Part shown: in pieces, positions 52,388 to 61,813 of the stretch
Layout of the letters: each line of letters starts with the position of its first letter
How positions within the stretch are numbered: position 1 is the first letter of the stretch
Source of the DNA: CAZKDV01 sp964551645
GTDB taxonomy: Bacteria > Bacteroidota > Bacteroidia > Bacteroidales > DTU049
DNA length: 64,000 bases
Direction of reading: 5' to 3'
Assembly (NCBI GenBank): GCA_964551645.1
Contig: CAZKDV010000001.1
Coordinates: forward strand, 1 to 64,000
Program-made: the position numbers and the translations under genes
Notes under the pieces: model-generated
Database searches by the model: none
Seen by the model: only the letters and a program-made list of their open reading frames with translations
What the model was told of the DNA's origin: nothing

Positions 52388-53776
52388 ATGAAAATATACG
52401 TCTTGCTGAAAACAAAAAAAACTCTTAGTTTACTAATGTTTCTTGCAATCATAATTGCAGGATGTAGTAAAGCTGATAGAGGCTACCTTGTAGGTGTTCA
52501 AGATCGTCCTTCTTGGTATCAACCAGATCCATTCGGAATGATTTTTATTCCTCAAGGAAGTTACAATATGGGACAAAACGACCAAGATGTACCATATAGC
52601 CATATTGCTCAATCAAAAACAGTAACTGTTACATCGTTTTATATGGATGAAACAGAAATTACAAACAATGAATACAGACAGTTTGTTTACTGGGTAAGAG
52701 ATTCAATTGCTCGACGAATACTTGGAGATGTTAATGAAGAATATCTTATCATGGAAGATAAGTATGGCGAATTTTATGATCCTCCTTTTTTGAATTGGAA
52801 AAAGAAAATTCGTTGGGACGGAGAAGAAGAAAGAGAAGCTCTTGCAGAACTATATCTTCAAGAACATGAACGCTTTTATCGAAGAAAAGAATTAGATGTT
52901 AGAAAACTTAACTATGAATATTGGTGGGTTGACTATCAAGCTGCTGCTAAAAAAGATATGAAAAACCCTGTTAGCGACCTAAACACTAATCCAGCTTCTA
53001 TGTGGACAAACAGACAACAAAGTTGGACTGACAGATCTGTATATGTAAAAAAAGACATTATAAATATATATCCCGATACTCTTTGTTGGATACATGACTT
53101 TACATATTCATATAATGAACCAATGGCAAAGAGTTATTTCTCCCATCCAGCTTATGACCACTATCCTGTTGTTGGAGTAAATTGGAAACAAGCAAGAGCT
53201 TTCACTATTTGGAGAACTAATTATTTAAATAATTATCTACAAGGAAAATTAGGACAATGGCCTGTTAATGATTTCAGACTTCCAACAGAATCTGAATGGG
53301 AATGGGCTGCAAGAGGTGGACTTGATTTAAGCCCATATCCATGGGGCGGTCCTTATATTAGAAATAGCAATGGTTGTTTTTTAGGCAATTATAAACCCTT
53401 AAGAGGAAATTACTCAGATGACGGAGGCGTTTATCCCGTTGTTGTTGCACACTATGCTCCTAATGATTTTGGACTATATGATATGGCAGGCAATGTTGCT
53501 GAATGGAATATTGACGCATACGACCCATCATTATATAACTTTGCACACGACATGAATCAAGTATATCAATATGAAGCAAAAGATACTGACCCTCCTGCTT
53601 TAAAAAGAAAAGTTATTCGCGGTGGATCATGGAAAGATTTTGGATATTTCATGCAAGTTAGTACTCGCTCATTTGAATATCAAGATACAGGGAAAAGCTA
53701 TGTCGGCTTCAGAAATGTTCAATCTTACTTGGGAAGAATGAAAGGAGATGGACCAAACTCTTCAAATGTATATTAA
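52388..53776 (+). CDS. gldK: T9SS outer-membrane-ring lipoprotein GldK/PorK
   Basis: A 462-residue lipoprotein (lipobox IIIAGC, Cys26) with a formylglycine-generating-enzyme (SUMF1)-like fold: MIFIPQGSYNMGQND, DETEITNNEYRQFVYWV, PVVGVNWKQARAFTIWR, LPTESEWEWAARGG, NVAEWN and VIRGGSWKD. GldK/PorK forms a periplasmic ring with GldN under the outer membrane. Catalytic Cys residues of true formylglycine enzymes were not recognised, as in GldK generally. A long insert (about residues 130-230) separates the first and second parts. It is followed by gldL, gldM and gldN in canonical order. Confidence 0.96.
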   Translation: MKIYVLLKTKKTLSLLMFLAIIIAGCSKADRGYLVGVQDRPSWYQPDPFGMIFIPQGSYNMGQNDQDVPYSHIAQSKTVTVTSFYMDETEITNNEYRQFVYWVRDSIARRILGDVNEEYLIMEDKYGEFYDPPFLNWKKKIRWDGEEEREALAELYLQEHERFYRRKELDVRKLNYEYWWVDYQAAAKKDMKNPVSDLNTNPASMWTNRQQSWTDRSVYVKKDIINIYPDTLCWIHDFTYSYNEPMAKSYFSHPAYDHYPVVGVNWKQARAFTIWRTNYLNNYLQGKLGQWPVNDFRLPTESEWEWAARGGLDLSPYPWGGPYIRNSNGCFLGNYKPLRGNYSDDGGVYPVVVAHYAPNDFGLYDMAGNVAEWNIDAYDPSLYNFAHDMNQVYQYEAKDTDPPALKRKVIRGGSWKDFGYFMQVSTRSFEYQDTGKSYVGFRNVQSYLGRMKGDGPNSSNVY

Positions 53777-53822
53777 AAATTAATAATCTTAACATAATAA
53801 CTAATTCTTAAAATAATAATTT

Positions 53823-54881
53823 ATGGGACTAAAAAATATCGTAGAAAGTAAAGCTTACAAAAACTTTATGGCTAAATTGTACGGATGGGGTGCTTCTATT
53901 GTAATTGTTGGAGCACTTTTCAAAATTCAACACTATCCTGGTGCAGGTTTAATGCTTGGACTTGGACTTGGGACTGAAGCACTTATATTTTTCATGTCTG
54001 CGTTTGAACCACAACACATTGAACCTGATTGGAGTTTAGTCTATCCTGAATTATGGGGATTATATCATGAAAACGAACCACATCCTGATGGATTTGATAT
54101 TATTACTTCCGCAGATAATGGTAAAAAATTAAGCACAACACAAGAATTAGACAAGATGTTAGAGGAGGCAAAGATCGGTCCAGAACTCATTGCAAGCTTA
54201 GGTGAAGGAATGCGTAACCTAAGCGAAAATGCTTTAAAATTATCTGGTGTTTCATCTGCAGCCGGCGCTACTGACGCATTTGTATCAAATTTATCAAAAG
54301 CTTCTGATAGTGTTGAAAAATTGAATAACATTTATGATAAAACCAGCGAATCATTAACACAAAATGTTGGCGTAAATGAAGAATTAGCAAACTCAATGAA
54401 AGGTGTTATCAATTCTGCAAATAAAACTTCAGAAAGCTTTAATACATTTGCTAATACTGTACAACAAGAAATTGGAGCCAATGAAGAATATGTAAATAGC
54501 CTTAAACTTGCTACTGAAAGTGCACAAAATCTTGCAAATCAATACACAAATTCTGCTGCAAACTTAACAAAAGCAACAGAAGCAATTGATTTCTCAGAAA
54601 TTGATGGAAAATCATACGGAGAACAAATTCAAAAGGTTACAAAAAATCTTTCTGCTTTAAATGCTGTGTACGAATTACAATTACAAAACACTAACGAACA
54701 ATTAGAAAAAACTCAACAAATGCAAAAATCTGTTGGTGATTTTGTAAATAACATCAATGAAACATCAGAAAGTGTTCAAAAATATAAAGAACAAGCTGAA
54801 GCATTGGCAAAAAATTTATCCGCATTAAATTCTGTTTACGGCAATATGCTGTCTGCAATGAATATGAATATTAACAAATAA
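53823..54881 (+). CDS. gldL: T9SS inner-membrane motor protein GldL/PorL
   Basis: A 352-residue protein. The N terminus has two transmembrane helices (about 18-36, YGWGASIVIVGALFKI, and 43-62, LMLGLGLGTEALIFFMSAFE) joined by the conserved QHYPG loop and followed by EPDWSLVYPEL. A long cytoplasmic coiled-coil or helical tail follows, with SANKTSESFNTFANTVQQEI and repeated 'LAKNLSALN/VYG' segments. GldL with GldM forms the proton-driven motor of T9SS and gliding. The conserved Glu in helix 2 (TEAL) is the expected ion-path residue. Confidence 0.96.
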   Translation: MGLKNIVESKAYKNFMAKLYGWGASIVIVGALFKIQHYPGAGLMLGLGLGTEALIFFMSAFEPQHIEPDWSLVYPELWGLYHENEPHPDGFDIITSADNGKKLSTTQELDKMLEEAKIGPELIASLGEGMRNLSENALKLSGVSSAAGATDAFVSNLSKASDSVEKLNNIYDKTSESLTQNVGVNEELANSMKGVINSANKTSESFNTFANTVQQEIGANEEYVNSLKLATESAQNLANQYTNSAANLTKATEAIDFSEIDGKSYGEQIQKVTKNLSALNAVYELQLQNTNEQLEKTQQMQKSVGDFVNNINETSESVQKYKEQAEALAKNLSALNSVYGNMLSAMNMNINK

Positions 54882-54895
54882 AAAGAGAAAACTGT

Positions 54896-56512
54896 ATGGC
54901 GTCAAAAAACTGTCCAGAAACCCCCAGACAACGAATGATAGCTATGATGTACCTTGTACTTACGGCATTATTAGCTCTCAATGTATCAGCTGATGTACTA
55001 AACTCTTTTGTTGTTGTAAATGAAGGAATAGTTGCAACAAATCAAATTTTCTCTAAAAAAGTAGAAGCATCTTATAGTATTTTTGAAGCTGCCATGGCAG
55101 AGAATCCTGAGAAAACTAGAACTGCTTACAACAAAGCAATGGAAGTAAAACAAATGTCTATTGACATGGTTGATTACATTGAAAACCTAAAAGCAGAACT
55201 AATTTCTCTAACTGAAGGAATCTCTATTGAAGAGGCAAAAACAATTAGTGCCTCAAAATTAAGAAAAAGAGACAACTATGATATTCCAACCACATTCTTA
55301 ATTGGGCAAGACCAAACGACAGGAAAAGATGGACGAGCAAATATGCTCAAAGAAAAAATAATTGAATATAAAACATCTATTATAAATGTATTAGATGAAA
55401 GTTCTAGAGATAAAGTAAACTTAACATTGAATGTTGATGATATGCCATCATCATTAGATAAAAATGTTACAAGAACATGGGAAATTGGTTCTTTTTATAA
55501 AATAGTTCAAATAGCATGTGTTGCTATTTTAAATAAATTAGTTTTAGAAGTAAGAAATTCCGAAGCAGATGTTATTGCACAATTATATGCTGATGTTGAT
55601 GCTGGAGACTTTAAATTTAACAAAATTTCTGCTAAAGTCGTTCCTAAAAGTAATTTCGTAATTACAGGTGGAGAATTTGAAGCTGAAATATTTGTAGCTG
55701 CTTACGATACACTTACTTCTCCTGAAGTTATTATTGGTTCTGGGATTGATACAACCGGTGGTGCAGTTAAAGTTTTAGGCGCTCCAAGAACATTAGAAGG
55801 AGAAAATGGCATTGTAAAATATAAAACAATTGCTAGTGGTGTTGGCGTACAAACTTATGGCGGAGTAATTAATGTACCCCTACCTACTGGAGGAAAAAAA
55901 TCTTATCCCTTTAAAGGAGAATACGCCGTAGCCGCCCCTACTGCAACAGTTTCTGCCGACAAAATGAATGTATTTTATATAGGAGTTGACAATCCTGTTT
56001 CTATTTCTGTTCCTGGAATTCCTAATGATAAGGTAAAACCTTCAATAACAAATGGAAGAATGAGTTCAACGGGAAGCGGTAAATATAATGTTCGTGTTGA
56101 AAGTGGAAACGAAGCAACTATTAATGTGTCAGCAGAAATGGATGGACAAGTAAGATCTATGGGTTCATTTAAATTTAGAATTCGTAGAGTTCCTGATCCA
56201 GTTCCATATATCGCAAGTATTAGAGAAGGAAATATCCCTAAAGGAAATCTTATTGCAAGTCCTATTATTATTCCAAGAATGGAAAATTTTGAGTTTGACC
56301 TTAACTTTACCATCGTTTCATATAGATTTATTATTACACAGCCCGGTGGCGACATTATTGAAAGAGATGGTTCAGGTGGAAGATTAACACAAGAAATGAT
56401 TAATTATATTAACAACGCAAGAAGAGGGACAAGATGTTATATAGAAAATATTAGAGCTCAAGGTCCTGACGGAACACGCGGTGTTGCCCCAATCAGTTTA
56501 AGAATTATTTAA
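54896..56512 (+). CDS. gldM: T9SS motor/periplasmic shaft protein GldM/PorM
   Basis: A 538-residue protein. The N-terminal cytoplasmic stretch ETPRQRMIAMMYLVLTALLA is followed by one membrane helix (LNVSADVLNSFVVVNEG) and a large periplasmic part (helical D1, then beta-domains; motifs ISAKVVPKSNFVITGGEFEA, VPGIPNDKVKPSITNG, FKFRIRRVPDPVPYI, YIENIRAQGPDG near the end). GldM is the rotor-coupling shaft that links GldL to the GldK-GldN ring. Length and layout are normal. It starts 14 bases after gldL. Confidence 0.96.
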   Translation: MASKNCPETPRQRMIAMMYLVLTALLALNVSADVLNSFVVVNEGIVATNQIFSKKVEASYSIFEAAMAENPEKTRTAYNKAMEVKQMSIDMVDYIENLKAELISLTEGISIEEAKTISASKLRKRDNYDIPTTFLIGQDQTTGKDGRANMLKEKIIEYKTSIINVLDESSRDKVNLTLNVDDMPSSLDKNVTRTWEIGSFYKIVQIACVAILNKLVLEVRNSEADVIAQLYADVDAGDFKFNKISAKVVPKSNFVITGGEFEAEIFVAAYDTLTSPEVIIGSGIDTTGGAVKVLGAPRTLEGENGIVKYKTIASGVGVQTYGGVINVPLPTGGKKSYPFKGEYAVAAPTATVSADKMNVFYIGVDNPVSISVPGIPNDKVKPSITNGRMSSTGSGKYNVRVESGNEATINVSAEMDGQVRSMGSFKFRIRRVPDPVPYIASIREGNIPKGNLIASPIIIPRMENFEFDLNFTIVSYRFIITQPGGDIIERDGSGGRLTQEMINYINNARRGTRCYIENIRAQGPDGTRGVAPISLRII

Positions 56513-56519
56513 AAAAAAC

Positions 56520-56526
56520 AGGAGGT
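56520..56526 (+). promoter_or_regulatory. Unusually strong Shine-Dalgarno sequence before gldN
   Basis: AGGAGGT four bases before the ATG at 56531, a full match to the anti-Shine-Dalgarno. Such perfect sites are rare in Bacteroidetes; other starts in this window lack them. Confidence 0.8.
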
Positions 56527-56530
56527 TATC

Positions 56531-57364
56531 ATGAAACGCTTCTTTTTGATTTGCATAACATTTTTCTCTTTCAGTGCATTTGCACAAGTTATAGATGCTC
56601 CTCCTATTACAACTGGAGCATGGGAAAAAGAATATGTCGCAAGCAGAAAACCAATTCCTTATTCGCATTTGCGTGAAGCAGATGTTCTTTGGGGAAAAAG
56701 AATTTGGAGAGTGATTGATTTAAGAGAAAAAATGAATCACCCACTATATTATCCAACTCAACCTACTGCTGGTCGTGTTAATTTAATGACAGTTATCTTT
56801 GACGGACTTAAAGAAGGAGAGATTAAAGCATATTCTGCTGACGATTTTCAATTAGAAATGAGTTATAATGAAATCATGAACTCTCTCGAAAGACGAGATT
56901 CAATAGTTGCATACCGAGAAGAACCTCCTCACGATCAATATGATACTGTTATTGTACAACCATTTGATCCGGGTTCAGTTATGATGTTTAGAGTTCAAGA
57001 AGATTGGTTTATTGATAAACAACGCTCCGTGATGGATGTTAGGATTCGTGGACTTTGCCCACTTAGAGCAAGTTATGATGCTGACGGAAATGTTAGAGGT
57101 TATAGTCAATTATTCTGGATTTATTTTCCATACGCAAGAGAACTTTTTGCTAAAAATGAAATTTACAATAGACATAACGATGCTGCACGAATGAGTTTTG
57201 ATGACTTATTCTTTAAAAGAATGTTTTCAAGTTATATTATTAAAGAAACTAATGTTTACGATAGATCTATTGCGGAATATGCCCTCGGACTTGATGGCTT
57301 GCTTGAAGCTGAACGAATCAAAGAAGAGTTATTTATTATGGAACACGATTTGTGGGAATACTAA
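56531..57364 (+). CDS. gldN: T9SS ring protein GldN/PorN
   Basis: A 277-residue exported protein with a signal peptide (FLICITFFSFSAFAQV). Conserved parts are SHLREADVLWGKRIWRVIDL, REKMNHPLYYPTQP, VRIRGLCPLRASYDADG, LFWIYFPYARELFAKNEI and YDRSIAEYALGLDGLLEAER. GldN/PorN partners GldK/PorK in the periplasmic ring. It is the last gene of the T9SS run and is preceded by a perfect Shine-Dalgarno. A strong bidirectional terminator follows. Confidence 0.96.
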   Translation: MKRFFLICITFFSFSAFAQVIDAPPITTGAWEKEYVASRKPIPYSHLREADVLWGKRIWRVIDLREKMNHPLYYPTQPTAGRVNLMTVIFDGLKEGEIKAYSADDFQLEMSYNEIMNSLERRDSIVAYREEPPHDQYDTVIVQPFDPGSVMMFRVQEDWFIDKQRSVMDVRIRGLCPLRASYDADGNVRGYSQLFWIYFPYARELFAKNEIYNRHNDAARMSFDDLFFKRMFSSYIIKETNVYDRSIAEYALGLDGLLEAERIKEELFIMEHDLWEY

Positions 57365-57381
57365 GATATTTTTATCATAAA

Positions 57382-57408
57382 AAAGAGGACTAAAGTCCTC
57401 TTTTTTTT
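57382..57408. terminator. Bidirectional terminator between gldN and polA
   Basis: AAAGAGGACT, 2-base centre, AGTCCTCTTT followed by Ts; on the other strand also T-rich. The 10-bp stem ends the T9SS transcript and the convergent polA transcript. It overlaps the last two bases of the polA stop codon region (57407). Confidence 0.9.
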
Positions 57409-60187
57409 AATGTGCAATTAACCAATTGGCACCAAAGTTAATATCAATCTCTATCGGTACATCAAAACAAAAAGCTGTAACCATTTCTTCTTTCACAAGT
57501 TGCTTCATTACTTCAATTTCTGAGATTTCTGTATCAAACAACAACTCATCATGAATTTGCAAAATCATTCTTGACTTAAGTTGCTCCTCTTGAATTCTAT
57601 TCTGTATCAAAATCATTGCAACTTTAATAATGTCAGCTGCAGAACCTTGAATAGGTGCATTGATTGCACTTCTTTCGGCAAAACCCCTGACAAATGCGTT
57701 TGATGATTTTATATTAGGAATAATCCTTTTTCGATTTTTGATTGTCTCCACAAACCCATGTACTTTTGCAAATTCTACCGTTTCATCAATAAACTTTTTA
57801 ACTTTTGGGTATTGAATAAAATATGTTTCAATCAATATATCTGACTCTTTTTTTGAAATTCCTAATCTTTCAGACAAACCAAAACCAGAAATACCATATA
57901 TAATTCCAAAATTAACAGTTTTTGCATTTCTTCTATGTTCTGAATTAATCTCCTCAATTGGAATATTATAAATTCTTGAAGCTGTTGCCTTGTGAATGTC
58001 AATTCCATTTGTAAAGTCTTCAATCATATTTTCATCTTGGCTCATTGCAGCAATAATTCTTAGCTCAATTTGAGAATAATCTGCTGAAAGAATCAAATAA
58101 TTGCTATTTCTCGGAATAAAAGCTTTTCGAATTTCTTGTCCCAATTCAGTACGAATTGGAATATTTTGCAAGTTTGGATTTGAAGATGAAAGTCTGCCTG
58201 TTGAAGTAACTGTTTGATTAATAGTGCTATGGATTCTGCCTGTTGCATGATGAATATTTTTGGGCAATGCATCTACATAAGTTGTTTTTAGCTTATTAAT
58301 TGTTCGATGTTCTAATATATATGGTATTATCGGATGCTTGTCTTTAAATTTTAATAATACTTCTTCTCCAGTTGAATATTGTTTAGTTTTTGTTTTAGGG
58401 GGATTGTTTGTAATAGCTAATTTTTCAAACAACACCTCACCTAATTGCTTTGGTGACGCAAGGTTGAAATTAGTTCCTGAAAGTTTGAAAATTTCATTTT
58501 CTAAAAAAATTAGCTGTTCTTGTAATTTCATTGAGAACTTTGCTAATTCTTCTGTATTAATAGTTATTCCTTCCTCTTCAATTTGGGCAAGTACAGAAAC
58601 TAAAGGCATTTCAATATCATAAAATAGTTTGATTAGTCCATTTTGTTTTAACTCAATTTCAAGCAAATTTTTCAACCTCAATGCTATATCAGCATTTTCA
58701 CATGAATAATCCTTCATTATTTCTATTGGAACTCGCAATAACTGCTCTGTGCCTATATTTTTAAAAGGTAAAATATCTTCAAAAGCAATCGGTTTATGAG
58801 ATAAATATGTTTCTGAAAGATAAATCAAACTGTGTTTTACATCTTGGTTTACTAAATAGTGTGCAATCATTGTATCAAAACACGGTGATTTTACAAGAAT
58901 GCCGTATTTCTTTAACAGTTTATAATCAAACTTTAAATCGTGAGCAACCTTCATTATTGATGGTGATTCGAAAATTTCTCTTAAAAAAACTGAAAGTTTT
59001 TTTAGAGTAAAAGTAGTATCATTAAAAGCTAAATAATATGCTTTTCCCTCCTCAATGCAAAAACTTATTCCGATTACTATGTCTGTAAAAGGGTCTAATC
59101 CACTTGTTTCCGTATTAAAGGCAAAACATTTGCAAGTTTGTAATAATTCAATCAATTTAGCAAAATCATCAAGATTATTAATTAATTGATAATTGCTATT
59201 GTCAAATGTTTTAGGAATTAAATAAGGTATTTTTGCATTAGTTTGACTGAACAAATCTCCTTGAATGCCATATCTAATAGAAGCAATTTCAGGTTGATTT
59301 GCATAAAAAGCATCATGAAATCGTTTTGAAAAAGTTCGGAATTCAAGCTCTTTGAATAACTCCATAATTTCTGTTGGTTCGGGGACAGACCACTTAAGCT
59401 CATCAGCATAAAACGAAATCGGAGTGTCTGTAGCAATTGTTGCTAAATTTTTTGAAAATATGGCTTGATTACTATACTTTTTAACAAGTTCTCTCAATTT
59501 ATTATTTTCAATCGCATCTGAATTTTTTATTAAGTTTTCAATACTTCCATATTCTTGAAGTAGCCTTTTTGCTTTTACCTCACCAATCCCCGGAACACCA
59601 GGAATATTATCAGAAGCATCGCCCCAAAGTCCAAGAATATCTATAAGTTGAGTTGGACTATCTATCGAATATTTTGAACATACCTCTTTTACTCCTATTT
59701 TCTCAGCTGATTTTCCTTGTTTTCCAGGTCTATAAATAAAAATATTATCACTGACAAGCTGTCCAAAGTCTTTGTCTGAAGTCATCATATATACAGTAAA
59801 TCCTTCTGCTTCTCCTTTTTTAGCAAGTGTGCCAATTATATCATCAGCTTCAAAGCCATCCATAGCAAAAGTAGGAATTGACATCTTATTAAGCATTTCC
59901 TTAATATAAGGAATAGAAATTGCTATATCTTCAGGCATGGCATCGCGTTGTGCTTTATACTCCTCATATTCCTCATGTCGAAAAGTTGGAGCTGCCGAAT
60001 CAAAAGCTACTCCAATATGAGTAGGTTTTTCATTCTTTAAAATATCTAATAACATATTTGCAAAACCAAGTATTGCCGAAGTATTTAATCCTTTGCTGTT
60101 TATTATTGGCGACTTACTTAAAGCAAAATATGCCCTATATATCATTGACATCGCATCAATCAAAAACAAAGTTTTTGTGTTACTCAT
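57407..60187 (-). CDS. polA: DNA polymerase I with altered 3'-5' exonuclease site
   Basis: A 926-residue three-domain enzyme for Okazaki fragment maturation and repair. The N-terminal 5' nuclease (LIDAMSMIYRAYFALS, FEADDIIGTLA, TSDKDFGQLV) is intact, and so is the polymerase domain (SADYSQIELRIIAAMS, RRNAKTVNFGIIYGISGFG, QIHDELLFD). The 3'-5' exonuclease domain keeps Glu360 and Asp421 (LKFD) but has Asn358 in FNTETSG where Asp is usual (E. coli D355) and Asn498 in CENADIAL where Asp is usual (E. coli D501). Two of four metal-ligand positions are thus changed and proofreading is probably weak or absent. The 5' and pol activities should be normal. Promoter box 28 bases upstream. Confidence 0.94.
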   Translation of the reverse strand: MSNTKTLFLIDAMSMIYRAYFALSKSPIINSKGLNTSAILGFANMLLDILKNEKPTHIGVAFDSAAPTFRHEEYEEYKAQRDAMPEDIAISIPYIKEMLNKMSIPTFAMDGFEADDIIGTLAKKGEAEGFTVYMMTSDKDFGQLVSDNIFIYRPGKQGKSAEKIGVKEVCSKYSIDSPTQLIDILGLWGDASDNIPGVPGIGEVKAKRLLQEYGSIENLIKNSDAIENNKLRELVKKYSNQAIFSKNLATIATDTPISFYADELKWSVPEPTEIMELFKELEFRTFSKRFHDAFYANQPEIASIRYGIQGDLFSQTNAKIPYLIPKTFDNSNYQLINNLDDFAKLIELLQTCKCFAFNTETSGLDPFTDIVIGISFCIEEGKAYYLAFNDTTFTLKKLSVFLREIFESPSIMKVAHDLKFDYKLLKKYGILVKSPCFDTMIAHYLVNQDVKHSLIYLSETYLSHKPIAFEDILPFKNIGTEQLLRVPIEIMKDYSCENADIALRLKNLLEIELKQNGLIKLFYDIEMPLVSVLAQIEEEGITINTEELAKFSMKLQEQLIFLENEIFKLSGTNFNLASPKQLGEVLFEKLAITNNPPKTKTKQYSTGEEVLLKFKDKHPIIPYILEHRTINKLKTTYVDALPKNIHHATGRIHSTINQTVTSTGRLSSSNPNLQNIPIRTELGQEIRKAFIPRNSNYLILSADYSQIELRIIAAMSQDENMIEDFTNGIDIHKATASRIYNIPIEEINSEHRRNAKTVNFGIIYGISGFGLSERLGISKKESDILIETYFIQYPKVKKFIDETVEFAKVHGFVETIKNRKRIIPNIKSSNAFVRGFAERSAINAPIQGSAADIIKVAMILIQNRIQEEQLKSRMILQIHDELLFDTEISEIEVMKQLVKEEMVTAFCFDVPIEIDINFGANWLIAH

Positions 60188-60214
60188 AATCTTAATATTT
60201 ATTTGATAAAATTA

Positions 60215-60222
60215 CAAAAATA
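60215..60222 (-). promoter_or_regulatory. Predicted -7 box (TATTTTTG) for polA
   Basis: Minus-strand TATTTTTG, 28 bases before the polA start at 60187. Confidence 0.5.
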
Positions 60223-60291
60223 ACTTTTAGTATTTATGTATTCTTTTATGCTTGAAAAAAAGCCATTCTATAAACACTAAGAAAAAAACAA

Positions 60292-60299
60292 TAAATTTG
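60292..60299 (+). promoter_or_regulatory. Predicted -7 box (TAAATTTG) for the phosphodiesterase gene
   Basis: TAAATTTGCA 18 bases before the ATG at 60318. Confidence 0.55.
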
Positions 60300-60317
60300 C
60301 ATTTCAAGAACTAAGTA

Positions 60318-60815
60318 ATGAAGTATCGAATTGGCGTATTGTCTGACACTCACGGCTATCTCTCTCCATCTGTCAAAACATTTATTTCTAATTGTGATGA
60401 AATTTGGCATTGTGGAGATATTGGCAGTTTTCAAATAAGCGATGAGCTTAGCTCCATTGCCAAACTAAGATGTGTAGCCGGAAATATTGACGATATGAAC
60501 ATTGCAAAAGAGTTTGGGTATGAACAACTATTTAAAATAGACGACTGTCTAATAGGAATATTGCATATAGGTGGACATCCCAATAAATATTCAAAACAAG
60601 CCATAGAGTTTATAAAAAAAAACAAACCCAATATTTTGTGCTGTGGACATAGCCATATTTTGAAAATAATGTACGACAAAACCAATGAATTGCTATACAT
60701 TAATCCAGGGGCTGCCGGAAAATTTGGTTTTCATCAACAAATAACTGCGGTTAGATTTATACTTGATAATGGTGTTCCCAAAGAAATGGAAATTATAGAT
60801 ATTGAAAAAGTATAA
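60318..60815 (+). CDS. YfcE/MJ0936-family metallophosphoesterase
   Basis: A 165-residue enzyme with the dinuclear metal signature of this family: GVLSDTHGYLS, WHCGDIG, VAGNIDD, LHIGGHP and CGHSHI. Family members hydrolyse phosphodiesters; the natural substrate is not established. Length is typical of MJ0936. It is a single gene between divergent polA and the convergent FkbM methyltransferase, with its own promoter box. Confidence 0.94.
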   Translation: MKYRIGVLSDTHGYLSPSVKTFISNCDEIWHCGDIGSFQISDELSSIAKLRCVAGNIDDMNIAKEFGYEQLFKIDDCLIGILHIGGHPNKYSKQAIEFIKKNKPNILCCGHSHILKIMYDKTNELLYINPGAAGKFGFHQQITAVRFILDNGVPKEMEIIDIEKV

Positions 60816-60854
60816 AAAAGTATTTAAACCAAATTTTTGAAAATCAATTTTAAT

Positions 60855-61610
60855 TTAAGTTGGAATAAAAAAGAAATTCTGGGTTTGTTGATTATAAAAA
60901 TCAGTTAAATTATTGTGTTCAATTACTTTAGGAGTATAATTAAGTGATCCCATAAAATCAAATATTTCTTTCCGCTGTTTACCAGGCCATAACTCACAGT
61001 AAATAATTGGTGAATTTTTATTAATCAATTTAACAGCTCCCTTCAATACACTTAACTCATGTCCTTCAACATCAATTTTAATAGCTGTAATTCTCTTTAT
61101 AGAATTACTCAATTCATCAACATTATCAAGTTGTTTACAGGGAACTTTAAAGATTTCCCCTTCTTCATTTATTATATTAATATCTTTAACCACATGACTC
61201 AATCCTTGCTTTTTTGCAGTATCAATTATTGGAAGTATCATATCAATTTCACCCTCAAAATTACTTAAAGCGCATTCATACAAGTTGACATTTTTGAGTT
61301 TGAAAAACTTAACTATACGCTTTAATGTTTTTATATTACAAGGGATAGGCTCAAAAGAATATATCTCTGAATATTTTAAACGCTTTGCAAAATGGGCCGT
61401 CATAACTCCAATATTAGCCCCTATATCAAGTACAATTCCATCATCATGAATTATGTCAAATAATTTTAGAAAATCTTTTTCATTTTTATCCCATCTTAAT
61501 TTATAGTACATAAATAATGAGAAGATAAATAAATAATTTTCAAAACCAAAAATCCTTTGTAAAAGCGATATTATTTTATTTTTCATATATTTTTGTATTT
61601 TAACAAACAT
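60855..61610 (-). CDS. FkbM-family methyltransferase
   Basis: A 251-residue SAM-dependent methyltransferase. The glycine-rich SAM-binding motif is VLDIGANIGVMTAHFAKRL, followed by YSFEPIPCNIKTLKRIV and the FkbM-type ITAIKIDVEGHELSVLKGAV. An N-terminal membrane-like stretch (FENYLFIFSLFMYYKLRW) may associate it with the membrane. FkbM enzymes often methylate sugars of surface polysaccharides, which fits the ligase and glycosyltransferase genes nearby, but no direct operon link exists. Start may be 61610 or the Met at 61586. Confidence 0.88.
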   Translation of the reverse strand: MFVKIQKYMKNKIISLLQRIFGFENYLFIFSLFMYYKLRWDKNEKDFLKLFDIIHDDGIVLDIGANIGVMTAHFAKRLKYSEIYSFEPIPCNIKTLKRIVKFFKLKNVNLYECALSNFEGEIDMILPIIDTAKKQGLSHVVKDINIINEEGEIFKVPCKQLDNVDELSNSIKRITAIKIDVEGHELSVLKGAVKLINKNSPIIYCELWPGKQRKEIFDFMGSLNYTPKVIEHNNLTDFYNQQTQNFFFIPT

Positions 61611-61813
61611 AGGGTAAACTATAGAAAATCAGTTTTAATTCCAGAAAAATACAAACCTCTTTACATTTTTTAAAATCGTTTTCAAATATACAATAATTAT
61701 TTAACAACCAAAATATTCAATAACAAAATCCTCATAAGAAATAACTTTCTAATCATCAATTTAACAGCTAATTATCAAAGAATTGTATTTTATTTAATTC
61801 CATAAAATAATCG

